Counted from the first letter of the stretch, positions 46,979 to 58,290 are shown. The stretch: DNA of 60,633 nt from an uncultured Rhodospirillaceae bacterium (GCA_913043025.1 CAJWLM010000015.1:1-60633); one strand, 5' to 3'. Translations and numbers: made by a program. Notes: a model not told the origin generated them from the letters alone.

Positions 46979-47434
46979 CTAAGCCAAGCTTTGTTTGACC
47001 ATTGCGCTTGCCTTGCTGAAATCCATTCTACCCGCATAGCGTTCGCGGAGCGCGGACATAACTGAACCCATTTCCTTGAGACTCGACGCATTGAGTTCCT
47101 TGACCATCTGAACGACTGCAGCTTTTATTTCTGTTTCAGCCATCTGTTCTGGCATAAAAGATTCAATGATCTCAATTTCTTGCATTTCACGTGCCGCAAG
47201 TTCCGGGCGATTGCCTTTCTTATATAAAGCAGTGCTGTCGCGCCGTTGCTTTACCATTGTTTGCAAAAGCTGAAGTATCAAATCATCACTAATGCCATCG
47301 GGATTGCCCTTAGAACGCGCCGCTATGTCTCGGTCTTTTAGAGCCGCCAATATCAATCGGACGGTCGAAATAGTGCAGTTTTCTTTTGATTTGATGGCTT
47401 TTTTCAACGACTCGTTGAGCTCTACGCGCAGCAT
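46979..47434 (-). CDS. yqeY: GatB/YqeY domain protein
   Basis: A 151-residue helical protein of the YqeY family, related to the tail domain of GatB that contacts tRNA. It starts MLRVELNESLKKAIKSKENCTISTVRLILAALKDRD and carries DDLILQLLQTMVKQRRDSTALYKKGNRPELA and EIIESFMPEQMAETEI, all family marks, ending with GSVMSALRERYAGRMDFSKASAMVKQSL. Stand-alone function is unclear; a role in tRNA amidotransferase activity is supposed. In Alphaproteobacteria it commonly lies between carA and dnaG, divergent from carA, as here. Confidence 0.93.
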   Translation of the reverse strand: MLRVELNESLKKAIKSKENCTISTVRLILAALKDRDIAARSKGNPDGISDDLILQLLQTMVKQRRDSTALYKKGNRPELAAREMQEIEIIESFMPEQMAETEIKAAVVQMVKELNASSLKEMGSVMSALRERYAGRMDFSKASAMVKQSLA

Positions 47435-47685
47435 ACTATCTCCCCTCCCAATTTTATTCCTAAAACCGTAACCAATCTAGTTTACTAGTGCAACCTTTTG
47501 AAAATAATTAACATGCTGATAAATATGGGTTTTTATATTTTCTTGCTTTTGACTCGATCGATCAATTACTTTTAAGCTTTATGTTTTTGTCACACCTGTT
47601 GATTTTTTACGTCATTGTGAGCTAGGTCCGTGTCTTATAACCATAAGAAATTTGTGGCGCCTGCCCTTTAAAGAGTAAAACCCAT

Positions 47686-48870
47686 ATGGCCGTTGCATTA
47701 AATTCGTCGTATATTCCGCCGCCCCAGGCAACGGGAGTTTTAGTTTTAGAAGATGGTTCAGTAATGTGGGGGCTCGGAGCTGGAGCGCAGGGAGAGACGC
47801 TCGGCGAAATATGCTTCAACACTTCGATGACTGGATATCAAGAGATCATGACAGACCCCTCATACGCGGGTCAGTTAATCTGTTTCACGTTCCCCCATAT
47901 CGGCAACATTGGCACAAACAATGAAGATATCGAATCCGTAACTCCCGCGGTACGAGGCTGCATAATCAGGGCGGACATCACTGAACCTTCCAATTGGCGT
48001 TCAACCCAAAATTTCAGCCAATGGATGAAAATTCACAAATTGGTGGCACTGACTGGCCTCGATACTAGAAAGCTTACCAGACATATTCGAGATAAAGGCG
48101 CTACTAATGGCCTGCTAATACACAGTCAAAAACGAAATTTTGATATTCGCAGCGCAATAGAAAAAGCGGCGTCCTTTAATGGTCTCAAAGGCATGGACCT
48201 CGCGAAAGAGGTTAGCTGCCAGAATAGTTACGAATGGCACGAGGGCATTTGGTCGCCAGCAAAGGGAAGAACTACTGCTCCCCCATCTCAGTATCACGTA
48301 GTTGCGATCGATTACGGTGCAAAACATAATATTCTTCGGTGCCTCGCTCAACTCCATTGCAAAGTTACGGTTGTACCAGCGACGACAGATGCAACAACTA
48401 TTCTGGATTTAAAGCCTGATGGCATTTTTCTTTCTAATGGCCCAGGAGACCCTGCAGCAACGGGGGTTTATGCGGAACCCACCATTAAAGAATTGCTTCA
48501 TGCAGAAAAACCGATGTTCGGCATCTGCCTAGGGCACCAGCTTCTTGCACGTGCCCTAGGAGCCAAGACAGAAAAAATGCATCACGGCCATCGAGGAGCA
48601 AATCATCCAGTTAAAAATATGACAAACGGCAGAGTTGAAATAACGAGCCAAAACCACGGATTTGTCGTGTTAAAGGACTCCCTTCCGGATAATGTTATAG
48701 TAAGTCATGTATCATTATTCGACAACAGCCTCGAAGGCATACAACTCAAAAATAGACCCGTATTTTCGGTGCAATACCACCCCGAAGCGTCGCCGGGGCC
48801 ACAAGATAGCCAATACCTATTTCAAAATTTCATTCAAAACATAGACAAAGAGTCCAAAATCCGTGCCTAA
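47686..48870 (+). CDS. carA: Carbamoyl-phosphate synthase small subunit
   Basis: CarA is the glutaminase subunit that feeds ammonia to CarB for arginine and pyrimidine synthesis. The N-terminal domain ([35 protein letters not shown], residues ~18-50) is followed by the class I amidotransferase domain: [43 protein letters not shown] with the nucleophilic cysteine, and [14 protein letters not shown] with His/Glu of the triad. Length 394 is normal. The carB GTG begins eight bases before its stop. The 251-base gap upstream is shared with divergent yqeY; no attenuator or PyrR-like site was recognised. Confidence 0.97.
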   Translation: MAVALNSSYIPPPQATGVLVLEDGSVMWGLGAGAQGETLGEICFNTSMTGYQEIMTDPSYAGQLICFTFPHIGNIGTNNEDIESVTPAVRGCIIRADITEPSNWRSTQNFSQWMKIHKLVALTGLDTRKLTRHIRDKGATNGLLIHSQKRNFDIRSAIEKAASFNGLKGMDLAKEVSCQNSYEWHEGIWSPAKGRTTAPPSQYHVVAIDYGAKHNILRCLAQLHCKVTVVPATTDATTILDLKPDGIFLSNGPGDPAATGVYAEPTIKELLHAEKPMFGICLGHQLLARALGAKTEKMHHGHRGANHPVKNMTNGRVEITSQNHGFVVLKDSLPDNVIVSHVSLFDNSLEGIQLKNRPVFSVQYHPEASPGPQDSQYLFQNFIQNIDKESKIRA

Positions 48871-51800
48871 ACGTACCGATATTAAGTCAATCTGCATTAT
48901 CGGGGCTGGACCCATCGTCATTGGGCAAGCTTGTGAGTTTGACTATTCGGGAACACAAGCATGCAAAGCGCTACGAGACGAGGGATACCGAGTAATACTA
49001 ATAAACTCTAATCCCGCCACGATTATGACTGATCCCGAAACAGCCGATGCTACTTATGTTGAACCAATCACACCCAAAACTGTCGCAAAAGTGCTTGAGC
49101 GTGAGAAACCCGATGCTGTTTTACCAACTATGGGAGGACAGACAGCACTCAATACCGCACTCGACCTTTTTCATGACGGCACCTTAAAACGACTTGGCGT
49201 CGAATTGATCGGAGCAAGAGCCGACGTAATAGCTAAAGCTGAAGATCGCAAATTATTTCGAGAAGCGATGACAAAAATCGGACTCCAAACACCACGAAGT
49301 GCGCTGGTCAATAATTTGGGGGACGCTTGTGAGGCGATGAAGGAGATAGGATTGCCCGCTATTCTGCGTCCATCTTTTACACTTGGTGGTACAGGTGGGG
49401 GAATCGCATATAATCGTCAACAATATATGGAGTTGTTGGAAACAGGCCTGCGCGCATCTCCTACTTCTGAAGTGTTGGTAGAAGAGTCGGTGCTCGGGTG
49501 GAAAGAATTTGAGATGGAGGTAGTTCGGGATAACCGAGATAATTGTATTATAATCTGCTCTATCGAAAACATTGATCCGATGGGTATTCATACCGGGGAT
49601 TCAATTACTGTCGCGCCAGCTCTTACACTCAGCGATAAGGAATATCAAATCCTACGCGATGCTTCGATTGCATGCCTTCGAGAAATAGGTGTCGACACCG
49701 GCGGCTCTAACGTACAATTCGCGATCAATCCAGAAAATGGCCGTATGGTTATCATTGAGATGAACCCACGAGTGTCACGTTCATCAGCATTGGCCTCAAA
49801 AGCTACCGGCTTTCCTATCGCAAAAATTGCCGCCAAACTAGCCATAGGATACACACTTGACGAATTGACCAATGACATAACCGAAGTGACACCCGCAAGT
49901 TTTGAACCGACAATTGATTACGTTGTTACAAAAATACCGCGTTTTACGTTTGAAAAGTTCGCAGGTGCAGAGCCCACACTAACTACAGCTATGAAGTCAG
50001 TTGGTGAAGCAATGTCAATAGGTCGAAGTTTTGCGGAAAGCCTTCAAAAAGCCCTGCGTTCGATGGAGACAGGCCTTTCGGGCTTTGACGAGGTAACGCT
50101 GGCTGGAGCCAAGAATAATGATAAGAGCAAAATGTTAGGAGCATTACGCCAACCGATACCCTTTAGAATTCTCCTAATCGCACAAGCATTCCGACATGGT
50201 CTGAAAATAGACGAAATTCATGAAGCCTGCAGGGTCGACCCGTGGTTTCTAAGGCAGATAAGTGATGTTGTCGAAGCCGAAGCGGCGATTGTACAAGCAG
50301 GGTTACCCAAAAAAGCCCCGGATTTCCTTCGAATCAAAAAACTTGGGTTTAGTGACTCCCGGCTAGCCAAATTATTAAAAACATCTGAACATATAGTAAC
50401 TAAGGCACGTCTTAAATTGAATGTAGAGCCTGTTTTTAAACAGATAGATACGTGCGCAGCAGAATTCCCATCGAAAACACCTTACCTTTATTCCACCTAT
50501 GAGGGTGACGGGTTTGCGCCAGCCGAGACTGAGGCTGAAGTTTCAGATCGTAAAAAAGTTATAATTCTTGGTGGTGGCCCGAATAGGATAGGCCAAGGTA
50601 TTGAATTTGATTATTGTTGTGTACATGCTGTCTATGCGCTGCGAGATGCAGGTTACGAAACCATCATGATTAACTGTAATCCAGAAACTGTATCAACAGA
50701 CTATGATACTTCTGATAGGCTTTATTTTGAACCTTTGACTGCGGAAGATGTCATCTCAATTATCCGTGCTGAGCAAGAAAAAGGGAAATTGGTAGGAGTG
50801 ATAGTTCAGTTCGGTGGTCAGACCCCACTTAAGCTCGCCAATGCCCTAGAGAAGGTTGGAGTGCCTATCCTTGGGACATCACCTGATGCAATTGATTTGG
50901 CTGAGGATCGATCGCGCTTCCAGCGTCTTTTAAAGACACTTGAACTGCTACAGCCAGATGCGGGAACCGCGACCTCACTCCCAGAAGCGCGCAAAATTGC
51001 AACAAAAATTGGTTACCCGGTTTTATTGAGGCCATCTTATGTGCTTGGTGGCCGGGCAATGGAATTGATCCATGATGAAACTGAATTGAAACGCTACATG
51101 ACAACGGCAGTGCGTGTTTCCGGCGATCATCCAGTTTTAGTGGACCACTTTCTCGCTGGTGCCATTGAGGTTGACGTAGACGCGCTGTCTGACGGCGAAG
51201 AAGTAGTGATCGCGGGCATCATGGAACATATTGAAGAAGCAGGCATTCATTCCGGTGACAGCGCATGCTCCTTGCCACCACATTCCCTCTCAAGCGACAT
51301 CATTACCGAAATTAAAAGGCAAACCAAAGAACTCGCTATGGCTCTCGGTGTTGTCGGGCTAATGAATGTACAATACGCAATCAAAGATAAAAAAGTATTT
51401 CTAATAGAGGTCAATCCGCGTGCAAGTAGAACAGTTCCCTTCGTTGCAAAGGCTACAGGTGTACCTATCGCTAAAATTGCTGCGAGATTAATGACTGGAG
51501 AAAAAATAAAAGACTTCCAATTCGGCTCGGCTGCAAACTCTAATCATGTAGCAGTAAAAGAGGCAGTGTTTCCATTTGCGCGTTTCCCAGGGGTCGATGT
51601 GGTACTTGGCCCCGAGATGAAATCCACTGGTGAAGTTATGGGTATCGACTGCGATTTTGGCCGTGCATTTGCCAAATCGCAATTAGGAAGTGGCATCAAG
51701 CTTCCGAAAACTGGCTGCGTTTTCATCTCAGTCAAAGACCAAGATAAAAGCTTATTTGTTGAGCCTGCACGCGAATTAATGAAACTTGGCTTCACTTTGA

Positions 51801-52105
51801 TCGCCACCCGAGGCACCGCACGGTTCTTGGCTGCAGCAGGCTTGCCAATCAGCAACGTCAATAAGGTTACCGAAGGACAACCGCATGTTGTAGATGCGAT
51901 GATTAATGGTGATGTGCAACTTGTGTTTAACACCACCGAAGACGTTCAAGCTATCAAGGATAGTTTTAGCATCCGGCGTACAGCTCTTTTGCATTCGGTA
52001 CCCTATTACACGACATTTGCTGGTGCTCGCGCGGCAATCATGGCAATCACGGCGATAAAACAGGGGACACTTGATGTGGCACCGTTGCAATCCTACTTCA
52101 ATTGA
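48863..52105 (+). CDS. carB: Carbamoyl-phosphate synthase large subunit
   Basis: CarB makes carbamoyl phosphate from bicarbonate, ammonia and two ATP. Both halves are intact: first ATP-grasp ([39 protein letters not shown]), oligomerisation domain, second ATP-grasp ([37 protein letters not shown]), and the C-terminal MGS-like allosteric domain ([29 protein letters not shown]). [22 protein letters not shown] and [22 protein letters not shown] start each half. 1080 residues, normal. The GTG start overlaps carA by eight bases in another frame, so the subunits are co-translated. Confidence 0.98.
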   Translation: MPKRTDIKSICIIGAGPIVIGQACEFDYSGTQACKALRDEGYRVILINSNPATIMTDPETADATYVEPITPKTVAKVLEREKPDAVLPTMGGQTALNTALDLFHDGTLKRLGVELIGARADVIAKAEDRKLFREAMTKIGLQTPRSALVNNLGDACEAMKEIGLPAILRPSFTLGGTGGGIAYNRQQYMELLETGLRASPTSEVLVEESVLGWKEFEMEVVRDNRDNCIIICSIENIDPMGIHTGDSITVAPALTLSDKEYQILRDASIACLREIGVDTGGSNVQFAINPENGRMVIIEMNPRVSRSSALASKATGFPIAKIAAKLAIGYTLDELTNDITEVTPASFEPTIDYVVTKIPRFTFEKFAGAEPTLTTAMKSVGEAMSIGRSFAESLQKALRSMETGLSGFDEVTLAGAKNNDKSKMLGALRQPIPFRILLIAQAFRHGLKIDEIHEACRVDPWFLRQISDVVEAEAAIVQAGLPKKAPDFLRIKKLGFSDSRLAKLLKTSEHIVTKARLKLNVEPVFKQIDTCAAEFPSKTPYLYSTYEGDGFAPAETEAEVSDRKKVIILGGGPNRIGQGIEFDYCCVHAVYALRDAGYETIMINCNPETVSTDYDTSDRLYFEPLTAEDVISIIRAEQEKGKLVGVIVQFGGQTPLKLANALEKVGVPILGTSPDAIDLAEDRSRFQRLLKTLELLQPDAGTATSLPEARKIATKIGYPVLLRPSYVLGGRAMELIHDETELKRYMTTAVRVSGDHPVLVDHFLAGAIEVDVDALSDGEEVVIAGIMEHIEEAGIHSGDSACSLPPHSLSSDIITEIKRQTKELAMALGVVGLMNVQYAIKDKKVFLIEVNPRASRTVPFVAKATGVPIAKIAARLMTGEKIKDFQFGSAANSNHVAVKEAVFPFARFPGVDVVLGPEMKSTGEVMGIDCDFGRAFAKSQLGSGIKLPKTGCVFISVKDQDKSLFVEPARELMKLGFTLIATRGTARFLAAAGLPISNVNKVTEGQPHVVDAMINGDVQLVFNTTEDVQAIKDSFSIRRTALLHSVPYYTTFAGARAAIMAITAIKQGTLDVAPLQSYFN

Positions 52106-52208
52106 ATAGGGTGTACAACCATCTCTTATTCCACGAAGAATATGGTAAAATATATCCTTTTGGGTGTATGATAAGAGTTTGCGCAGATAAATAAACTGGT
52201 GATTCAAA

Positions 52209-52682
52209 ATGGAACGCTTCCCAATTACGGCCGATGGAGCATCTCGGATGCAAGACGAGTTACGAAATCTTAAGGCAGTTGACCGCCCTGCAATAATCAA
52301 AGCTATAGCAGCAGCGCGTGAGCATGGAGATTTATCCGAGAATGCGGAATACCACGCTGCACGTGAGCAACAAAGTTTCATTGAAGGACGAATCATGGAG
52401 CTTGAAGATAAAACAAGTCGCATGGATATAATCGACGTTAAAGCTTTAAAAGGAAAACAGGTAAAATTCGGGGCAACGGTCACTGTTGCCGACGAAGATA
52501 CAGACGAAAAGTCAACATTCCAGATTGTTGGCGAGTATGAGGCTGACCCAGGTAACGGTCGTATATCGGTAACGTCACCAATCGCTCGTGCATTAATTGG
52601 AAAATCAGCAGGTGATAGCACAGAAGTAAACACGCCCCGCGGTCAAAAAGATTATGAAATCATAAAAGTGGGCTACAAATAG
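52209..52682 (+). CDS. greA: Transcription elongation factor GreA
   Basis: GreA rescues backtracked RNA polymerase by stimulating transcript cleavage. The N-terminal coiled coil has [50 protein letters not shown] (residues ~15-65), with the acidic tip D-L-S-E-N-A-E-Y conserved. The C-terminal FKBP-like domain contains [30 protein letters not shown]. Length 157 is standard. It follows carB by about 100 bases, the usual alphaproteobacterial carAB-greA order; no terminator is seen between them. Confidence 0.97.
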   Translation: MERFPITADGASRMQDELRNLKAVDRPAIIKAIAAAREHGDLSENAEYHAAREQQSFIEGRIMELEDKTSRMDIIDVKALKGKQVKFGATVTVADEDTDEKSTFQIVGEYEADPGNGRISVTSPIARALIGKSAGDSTEVNTPRGQKDYEIIKVGYK

Positions 52683-52933
52683 TACCATCCACAATAATTT
52701 CATATGTTATGTATCAGAGGCATGTTCTTGAAGGTGCGTTTACTGAGCAGATAAGATGTCCTTTTCAATCAGAAATCTGTTTTGGCTATTATCATGGTGT
52801 TGTATTAGGGTAGGGCCACGGATCGCTAATATGCATAGGTAAAAGCTTCTATTTCCAGCAATGAAATTCACGGGGCATTTGTATCTGCTGCTGCGGTAAA
52901 ATTTTTGTTTGTAACTATCGAAAAAAAGCTGTG

Positions 52934-53437
52934 TCAATCCAACGCAGTGCTAATAATATCCATATCTTTTTCAATTGGCACGCCGAAGTCCTGTTTCGAA
53001 GCTCTTATAGCTAATGCCGACTTAACATGACTCACATTAGGAGCGGCAGTAAGGGTGGAAGTTAAAAAATTATTGTAGGACTCCCAATCACCGGCCACAA
53101 CACGCAATAGAAAGTCCGTATCACCTGCGAGCATATAGCAATCCCGTACTTGCGGCCACCCCTCAACCAACGCCTCAAATGCAGCAAGGTCGTTGTCAGC
53201 TTGGCTTTTGAGACCAACCTGTGCAAAAACTGTCACTCCATAACCAAGCATTTCACCATCAATGTCCGCATGATAACCGCGGATGACGCCAGATTTCTCA
53301 AGTGCTCTAACACGCCGCAAACACGGCGGAGCGGAAATTTTCGCACGACGTGCTAAGTCTACGTTAGTCATGCGTCCACTAGCCTGTAAATCTTGTAAGA
53401 TACTCAAATCAATATTGTCTAACTTAACCCTGCCCAT
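52934..53437 (-). CDS. Lrp/AsnC family transcriptional regulator
   Basis: A 167-residue feast/famine regulator. The N-terminal winged helix is clear: LDNIDLSILQDLQASGRMTNVDLARRAKISAPPCLRRVRALEKSGVI. The C-terminal RAM ligand-binding domain follows (VTVFAQVGLK, VRDCYMLAGDTDFLLRVVAGDWESYNNFL). It matches the general Lrp type that senses amino acids, but no operon of obvious target genes is beside it; it is divergent from the ELM1-like gene with a 113-base gap, which it may control. A 251-base gap without recognisable genes separates it from greA. Confidence 0.92.
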   Translation of the reverse strand: MGRVKLDNIDLSILQDLQASGRMTNVDLARRAKISAPPCLRRVRALEKSGVIRGYHADIDGEMLGYGVTVFAQVGLKSQADNDLAAFEALVEGWPQVRDCYMLAGDTDFLLRVVAGDWESYNNFLTSTLTAAPNVSHVKSALAIRASKQDFGVPIEKDMDIISTALD

Positions 53438-53550
53438 AGCGATGTTCCTTTTTTATCGCGCAATAATATTACAAAGATTAAGATGTGCGAAACATTATTT
53501 AGACTGAAATGACACGACGCTAACGAAGCAACAACGGATCTGTAAAGCCT

Positions 53551-54534
53551 TTGCCTATCACTTCTCTCTCAATCTGGACATTGACCGATGGTAAAATCGG
53601 TATGGCTAATCAGTGCCTTGGGTTAGCCGAAGCATTGCTTGGTTTAGTTAATAAAGGAACCATTGTAGAAAAAGTCATCCTCCCAAAAGCACCCTGGAAA
53701 TGGCTGCCGGCCAGAATGTGGCCCTCTTCTATAGATTGCGCAGGTCCTGGTAGCGATGCGATCGAAATGCCATGGCCGGATGTTGTTATCGGCTGTGGAC
53801 GTAATGCCGTAGGTCCCGCTCTGGCGATCAAATCGCGGAGTTCTGGCGCAACATTCATCATTCATGTCCAACACCCTCGAGTAAAAATATCGCATTACGA
53901 CTTAATTTCTGCCCCAATCCACGATGGACTGCATGGTAAAAATGTCATTCAGGTTAATGGATCCATGCACCGTGTCACACCTCAAATGCTTACATCTGCA
54001 TCACGTCAGTTTTCAGAAATAATTGATCCATTGCCCCACCCCAGAATCGCAGTTCTCATTGGCGGAAGTAATAGTAGTTATAACATGACTGCTGGGAACA
54101 TCAGGCGTATTGCATTAGACTTGCTGGCCATCAACAAACAAACGGGGGCCGGGCTGATGATAACTACATCACGGCGGACAACTGCGGCCAATACCGAAAT
54201 TCTACGCAATGCGATAGAGAATATTCCAAATGTTTTTTGGAATGGGAAGGGCGAAAACCCATACTTTGCTTTTCTCTCCGCCGCTGATGCGATCATTGTA
54301 ACATGCGACTCTGTCAACATGATTACAGAAGCAGCTGCTTCAGGCAAACCATTACTTATAGCTGAGCTTGAGGGGCAAAATCGCAAGTTTGAAGCCTTTC
54401 ATCAGTCGCTTTATCTTCAAGGTATTGCTAGACCATTTAAAGGTTATCTGGAAGATTGGAGCTACCAGCCCCTAAATGAACCAGCGAGGGTAGCAAAAGA
54501 AGCACTGCGGCGTATCGAAGCAGCTCAAAGATAA
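53551..54534 (+). CDS. ELM1/GtrOC1-family protein (DUF1022)
   Basis: A 327-residue member of the family named after plant mitochondrial fission protein ELM1, common in Alphaproteobacteria. It begins SIWTLTDGKIGMANQCLGLAEALLG, has VVIGCGRNAVGPALAIKSRS, IAVLIGGSNSSYNMT and the C-terminal ADAIIVTCDSVNMITEAAASGKPLLI, which recalls nucleotide-sugar-binding glycosyltransferases of GT-B fold. A glycosyltransferase-like role in surface polysaccharide or lipid has been suggested for the family, not proven. The start is TTG with a weak ribosome site. It heads a three-gene run with the 2OG oxygenase and a large unknown protein. Confidence 0.85.
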   Translation: MPITSLSIWTLTDGKIGMANQCLGLAEALLGLVNKGTIVEKVILPKAPWKWLPARMWPSSIDCAGPGSDAIEMPWPDVVIGCGRNAVGPALAIKSRSSGATFIIHVQHPRVKISHYDLISAPIHDGLHGKNVIQVNGSMHRVTPQMLTSASRQFSEIIDPLPHPRIAVLIGGSNSSYNMTAGNIRRIALDLLAINKQTGAGLMITTSRRTTAANTEILRNAIENIPNVFWNGKGENPYFAFLSAADAIIVTCDSVNMITEAAASGKPLLIAELEGQNRKFEAFHQSLYLQGIARPFKGYLEDWSYQPLNEPARVAKEALRRIEAAQR

Positions 54535-54625
54535 TACTCTTCACTGCGTTTCACTTACTAAAGTAGCTCCGTTATGCTATCAAAATGATAACGAATTATA
54601 CAACAACTACGGTCAAGTATGTCCG

Positions 54626-55258
54626 ATGTTAAATTTCGCGGCCTTTCGTGACATGCCTCTCGAGCACGCCCCCTTTGATCACTTGATAGTCCCAAATTTT
54701 ATTTGCGATACGGCTCTCGCCGATATAAATGAAAGTTTTCCTGCAATTCATCATCCGGGCAGTTTCCCAATAAGCGCTCTAAAAATAGATGGGGCTTTTA
54801 AAAATTGCGTTGATCAACTCAGGGGAAAAGAGTTCGAACAGGCAATAGCCGAGAAATTCTCGATTGACCTTTCAACCCGGCCAAATATGTTGACAATCCG
54901 GGGACAATGTCGAGCTCAAGATGGAAAAATACACCGTGACTCTGGCGGGAAAATTATTACTGTACTAGTTTATCTGAATGGGCACTGGGATCAATCGGGC
55001 GGGCAGCTTCGTCTTTTACGCTCAGAAAATGATATCGAAGACTATACAGTAACAGTTCCACCCGTCGCAGGGACGTTGCTTGCCTTCCGTTGTTCCGATA
55101 ATGCGTGGCATGGACATAAATCGTATGTGGGAGAACGGCGTTCCATGCAATTAAACTGGGTGAGAGGCCGCCCCTATTTGTGGAGGGAAGCATTACGGCA
55201 TAATTTATCCGCGATATTAAAAAATTTTGGTGGCCGGAATGCGGCAAGCAAAAAATAA
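54626..55258 (+). CDS. Fe(II)/2-oxoglutarate-type oxygenase
   Basis: A 210-residue double-stranded beta-helix protein related to prolyl-4-hydroxylase-like oxygenases. The iron triad is visible: H-x-D in KIHRDSGGKIITVLVYLN (near residue 108) and the distal His in DNAWHGHKSYVGERRSMQLNW, with R a few residues later for 2-oxoglutarate. The N-terminal part FRDMPLEHAPFDHLIVPNFI resembles cell-surface-linked 2OG oxygenases next to glycan genes. It lies between the ELM1-like gene and the 638-residue protein on the same strand (gaps 91 and 12 bases). Confidence 0.85.
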   Translation: MLNFAAFRDMPLEHAPFDHLIVPNFICDTALADINESFPAIHHPGSFPISALKIDGAFKNCVDQLRGKEFEQAIAEKFSIDLSTRPNMLTIRGQCRAQDGKIHRDSGGKIITVLVYLNGHWDQSGGQLRLLRSENDIEDYTVTVPPVAGTLLAFRCSDNAWHGHKSYVGERRSMQLNWVRGRPYLWREALRHNLSAILKNFGGRNAASKK

Positions 55259-55270
55259 AATGGATACAGA

Positions 55271-57187
55271 ATGGCCCTAAAAATTGAAACATTCAGTAAT
55301 AAGACCGGCGGTTTCAGCGCTTTCAAAGCTATTGGCCACCCATTGGTCGTGAAAAAAGCAGTGGCCTTGATAACTCAGCTCGCTGAAAGCGGGCCAATAG
55401 CAATCTTTGATCCGCAGGGACTAGCAAATGCTTTCGCTGAGGTACATGACTGCAGTCGGTTGCAAATAAACGGCTGCTATGTACAAGACGTTGAGATGAT
55501 AGGCACTAAGATTTTCGGACTAGAGGCACAATCCATCACCAAATTATCTCCGAGCATGGCGGATACAATTTTTGTTGTCACCTTTGACGCCGCGAGGGTA
55601 ATAGAAAATATTAGTCACATTTTAGGCTCCAATGCAAAAATCTTCAGTCTCGATGATATGCGTCTTGAGGATACGATGCTTACCAATCCACGCCGTTATC
55701 TGGACCCGTTGAATTTCGCGACAAATTTTGCATTTTTCAGAGACACTGAGACAAACCACACTCGCCTAGTAAGCGCTAATTATTGGGCGGGTTACGGGGC
55801 TAAAGATGCAAAGATTTGGTGTAGGCTTTTTAGCAGCACAGGCGACGTTCTCGCAGACTGGGAGCATTGCTTGGATGATAAAGTTTCTACGATTGTTATT
55901 GACTCAGTAGAAATACGTCATCGATTTAAACTAAACGACTTTTCAGGCCAGCTATTTCTTCATGTTGTAGGTGCGGCTGGCCATGACGTTGTAAAATATG
56001 CGCTCGATACTTACGGTAATGATGAAACGGCGCTCTCATGCACACACGACGCTAATGCATGGCCTGCAGACTTATATGGCGGCCTGCCAGCCCCGAATTT
56101 GGGCGAGAAAGTGGTGCTTTGGGTGCAAAATAGTCATCCTTGTCCAATCACAAAGGGTGCAATTGGACTAAATCGGATGGGCGATAAAGATATAGTTTGG
56201 CTCGACAAAGAAATACCTGCATTTGCCTCCTTCCCATTGGATATTTCAAGTCTGCTACCCGATGTAAAATGGCCGGCCCAGATTGAGATAAATGCTGGCA
56301 AACATTTTGTCAGACCACGTTATGAAATAACAACAGCCCAAGGTAGGAGCCGCATAAGCCATCCTAATGTAGAGCGCAGTGACCTAAAAACTGACGCCAA
56401 AATTCCAGGGCTTAATACCCATTTGGGTAAGGGTTACCTCTTGCCGGCCCCAATACTTCCCTGCAAACGGTTCAAGACGACAATTCTTCCAACTCCCATG
56501 GCTACTAATCAGGAGAATTTACCGGTCGCAGCTGTCGCTTATGACCATCAGGGTAATGAGATTGCGCGACATACTTTCGGATGCTTAAAACGAAATCACG
56601 ATGAATATTTAGATGCCGATCTTTGGTTAGGAAGCGACCTAGAGCATTGTTTAAAGGCTGGTTATGGCCACGTCGAATTAGTTTATGACTTCTCTGATGG
56701 TGGTGAGGCAGATGGATGGCTTCACGGATTATTCCGTTATGAGGATCGGCATAGCGGGCACGCCGCGGAGACCAGCTTCGGAGCACACATCTTCAATAGT
56801 ATTCTCACGTATAAAGATGAACCACAATCGTATGCTGGCCCCCCGCCTGGGCTGAGCACTCGCCTTTTTCTTCGTGCCGGACGCAAACCGCAGGACGCAT
56901 TATGTCACCTAATCTATCCCGCCTCCACTCCATGGCATAAATTCAGTCGAACAGAGCTAATCTTGCACAACCAAAGCGGCCAGATCATTGCAACCGAGAA
57001 CATTAATATTCCGTGTGGAGGATCATTGCATTTTCGTTATAGTGAAAGCTTTGACAGAGCCAGTATCGCAAAGGCTGGAGATGATTCCTACGTGCTCATC
57101 CGGGATACGACTTGTCGGCTTTTTGGATATCATGGGCTTACTGACCGCGAAAATAGTTTTAGCCTAGACCACATGTTTGGTTTCTAA
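55271..57187 (+). CDS. Conserved hypothetical protein, 638 residues
   Basis: I do not recognise a characterised family. The N-terminal ~130 residues look like an alpha/beta nucleotide-type fold (GPIAIFDPQGLANAFAEVH, YVQDVEMIGTKIFGLEA, SMADTIFVVTFDAARVIENI), resembling the start of sugar-sensing or epimerase-like domains. The remaining ~500 residues are beta-rich, with repeated Ig-like or jelly-roll-like stretches (NYWAGYGAKDAKIWCRLFSS, RTELILHNQSGQIIATENINIPCGGSLHFRYSE). There is no signal peptide or membrane segment. It is 12 bases after the 2OG oxygenase, so probably the same transcript. A role with a glycan or surface molecule is only context inference. Confidence 0.75.
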   Translation: MALKIETFSNKTGGFSAFKAIGHPLVVKKAVALITQLAESGPIAIFDPQGLANAFAEVHDCSRLQINGCYVQDVEMIGTKIFGLEAQSITKLSPSMADTIFVVTFDAARVIENISHILGSNAKIFSLDDMRLEDTMLTNPRRYLDPLNFATNFAFFRDTETNHTRLVSANYWAGYGAKDAKIWCRLFSSTGDVLADWEHCLDDKVSTIVIDSVEIRHRFKLNDFSGQLFLHVVGAAGHDVVKYALDTYGNDETALSCTHDANAWPADLYGGLPAPNLGEKVVLWVQNSHPCPITKGAIGLNRMGDKDIVWLDKEIPAFASFPLDISSLLPDVKWPAQIEINAGKHFVRPRYEITTAQGRSRISHPNVERSDLKTDAKIPGLNTHLGKGYLLPAPILPCKRFKTTILPTPMATNQENLPVAAVAYDHQGNEIARHTFGCLKRNHDEYLDADLWLGSDLEHCLKAGYGHVELVYDFSDGGEADGWLHGLFRYEDRHSGHAAETSFGAHIFNSILTYKDEPQSYAGPPPGLSTRLFLRAGRKPQDALCHLIYPASTPWHKFSRTELILHNQSGQIIATENINIPCGGSLHFRYSESFDRASIAKAGDDSYVLIRDTTCRLFGYHGLTDRENSFSLDHMFGF

Positions 57188-57201
57188 AAAAGGTCGCTAG
57201 G

Positions 57202-58113
57202 ATGGCAATCGACTGGGACAAACTCCGTGTTTTTCACGCAGTCGCAGAGGCTGGAAGTTTTACCCATGCCATGAATACTTTGAATTTAAGCCAATCAGCA
57301 ATTAGCCGACAAATAAGTACACTAGAAACCAGCCTCGAAAATACTTTGTTTCATCGCCACGCGCGTGGTTTGATGCTCACCGAGCACGGAGAGAATCTCT
57401 ACCGAACGACCCATGACGTTTTCCATAAACTCGCCATGGTTGAGGCCCAAATTACGGAAGATAAAAAACGCCCGAGTGGGCCTTTGAAAATTACTACCAC
57501 TGTGGCACTTGGATCGCTATGGCTCACTCCGCGAATAAAAGAATTCATAGACACCTACCCGGAAGTCGAGGTGCATTTAGTTTTAACCGATGGTGAACTT
57601 GACCTCAGCATGCGAGAAGCTGATATCGGGATTCGACTCTCACCACCACGACAACCGGACCTCATTCAAAGGACCCTAATGCCGGTGAGATCACATGTCT
57701 ATGCATCGCCAGAATACCTTAAAGAAAAGGGCACTCCTCAAACGCCCGAAGAGCTGGACAACCACAGATTGATAGTTTATGGCCGCGACTTGTCGCCTCC
57801 GGTCCCCTCCATAAACTGGCTACTCGACTTGGGTGCAAAGACAGGACAAAAAAGAGAACCCGTGCTTACCGTAAACAATCTTTACGGCGTTTATCGAGCA
57901 GCACGCGGTGGGCTTGGCCTCGCGGGCCTACCCGATTATATGATCGCGCATGATAGCAATTTGGTAAAAGTTTTGCCTCAATTCGGTGGGCCGGAAATTC
58001 AAGCTTTTTTTGTTTACCCAGAGGAATTACGCCACTCAAAAAGAATAGCGGTCTTCAGAGAGTTCCTGCTACGCCAAGTGGTTCAGACACCCTTTCAGTC
58101 CTCCCCAGGCTAA
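57202..58113 (+). CDS. LysR-family transcriptional regulator
   Basis: A 303-residue LysR regulator. The N-terminal helix-turn-helix is WDKLRVFHAVAEAGSFTHAMNTLNLSQSAISRQISTLE with the following wing LENTLFHRHARGLMLTEHGENLY; the C-terminal co-inducer domain is a type 2 periplasmic-binding fold (LKITTTVALGSLWLTPRIKEFIDTYPEVEVHLVL). It follows the unknown protein by 14 bases on the same strand, so it may be expressed with that unit or regulate it. Target and ligand are not evident. Confidence 0.93.
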   Translation: MAIDWDKLRVFHAVAEAGSFTHAMNTLNLSQSAISRQISTLETSLENTLFHRHARGLMLTEHGENLYRTTHDVFHKLAMVEAQITEDKKRPSGPLKITTTVALGSLWLTPRIKEFIDTYPEVEVHLVLTDGELDLSMREADIGIRLSPPRQPDLIQRTLMPVRSHVYASPEYLKEKGTPQTPEELDNHRLIVYGRDLSPPVPSINWLLDLGAKTGQKREPVLTVNNLYGVYRAARGGLGLAGLPDYMIAHDSNLVKVLPQFGGPEIQAFFVYPEELRHSKRIAVFREFLLRQVVQTPFQSSPG

Positions 58114-58178
58114 CGTCTGTTTCGCTAAGAATGGCAGTAAAATAAATAGCTCAATTCCGTGGCAGAAAATATGGAGTT

Positions 58179-58190
58179 AGGGACGTCCCT
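58179..58190. repeat. Perfect 12-base palindrome AGGGACGTCCCT
   Basis: It lies in the convergent gap between the LysR gene and msrP, followed by GGTCCC and AAAAAA. It could be part of a terminator or a protein-binding palindrome; no T-run fits the plus strand well. Confidence 0.4.
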
Positions 58191-58290
58191 GGTCCCAAAA
58201 AACAAGGGTCAAAGTTTAATTACAGACCAAGTGCCTCAATTCGAATGGATCTTACACTATCCATGATATTGTTTTCACCTAATGTTACAA

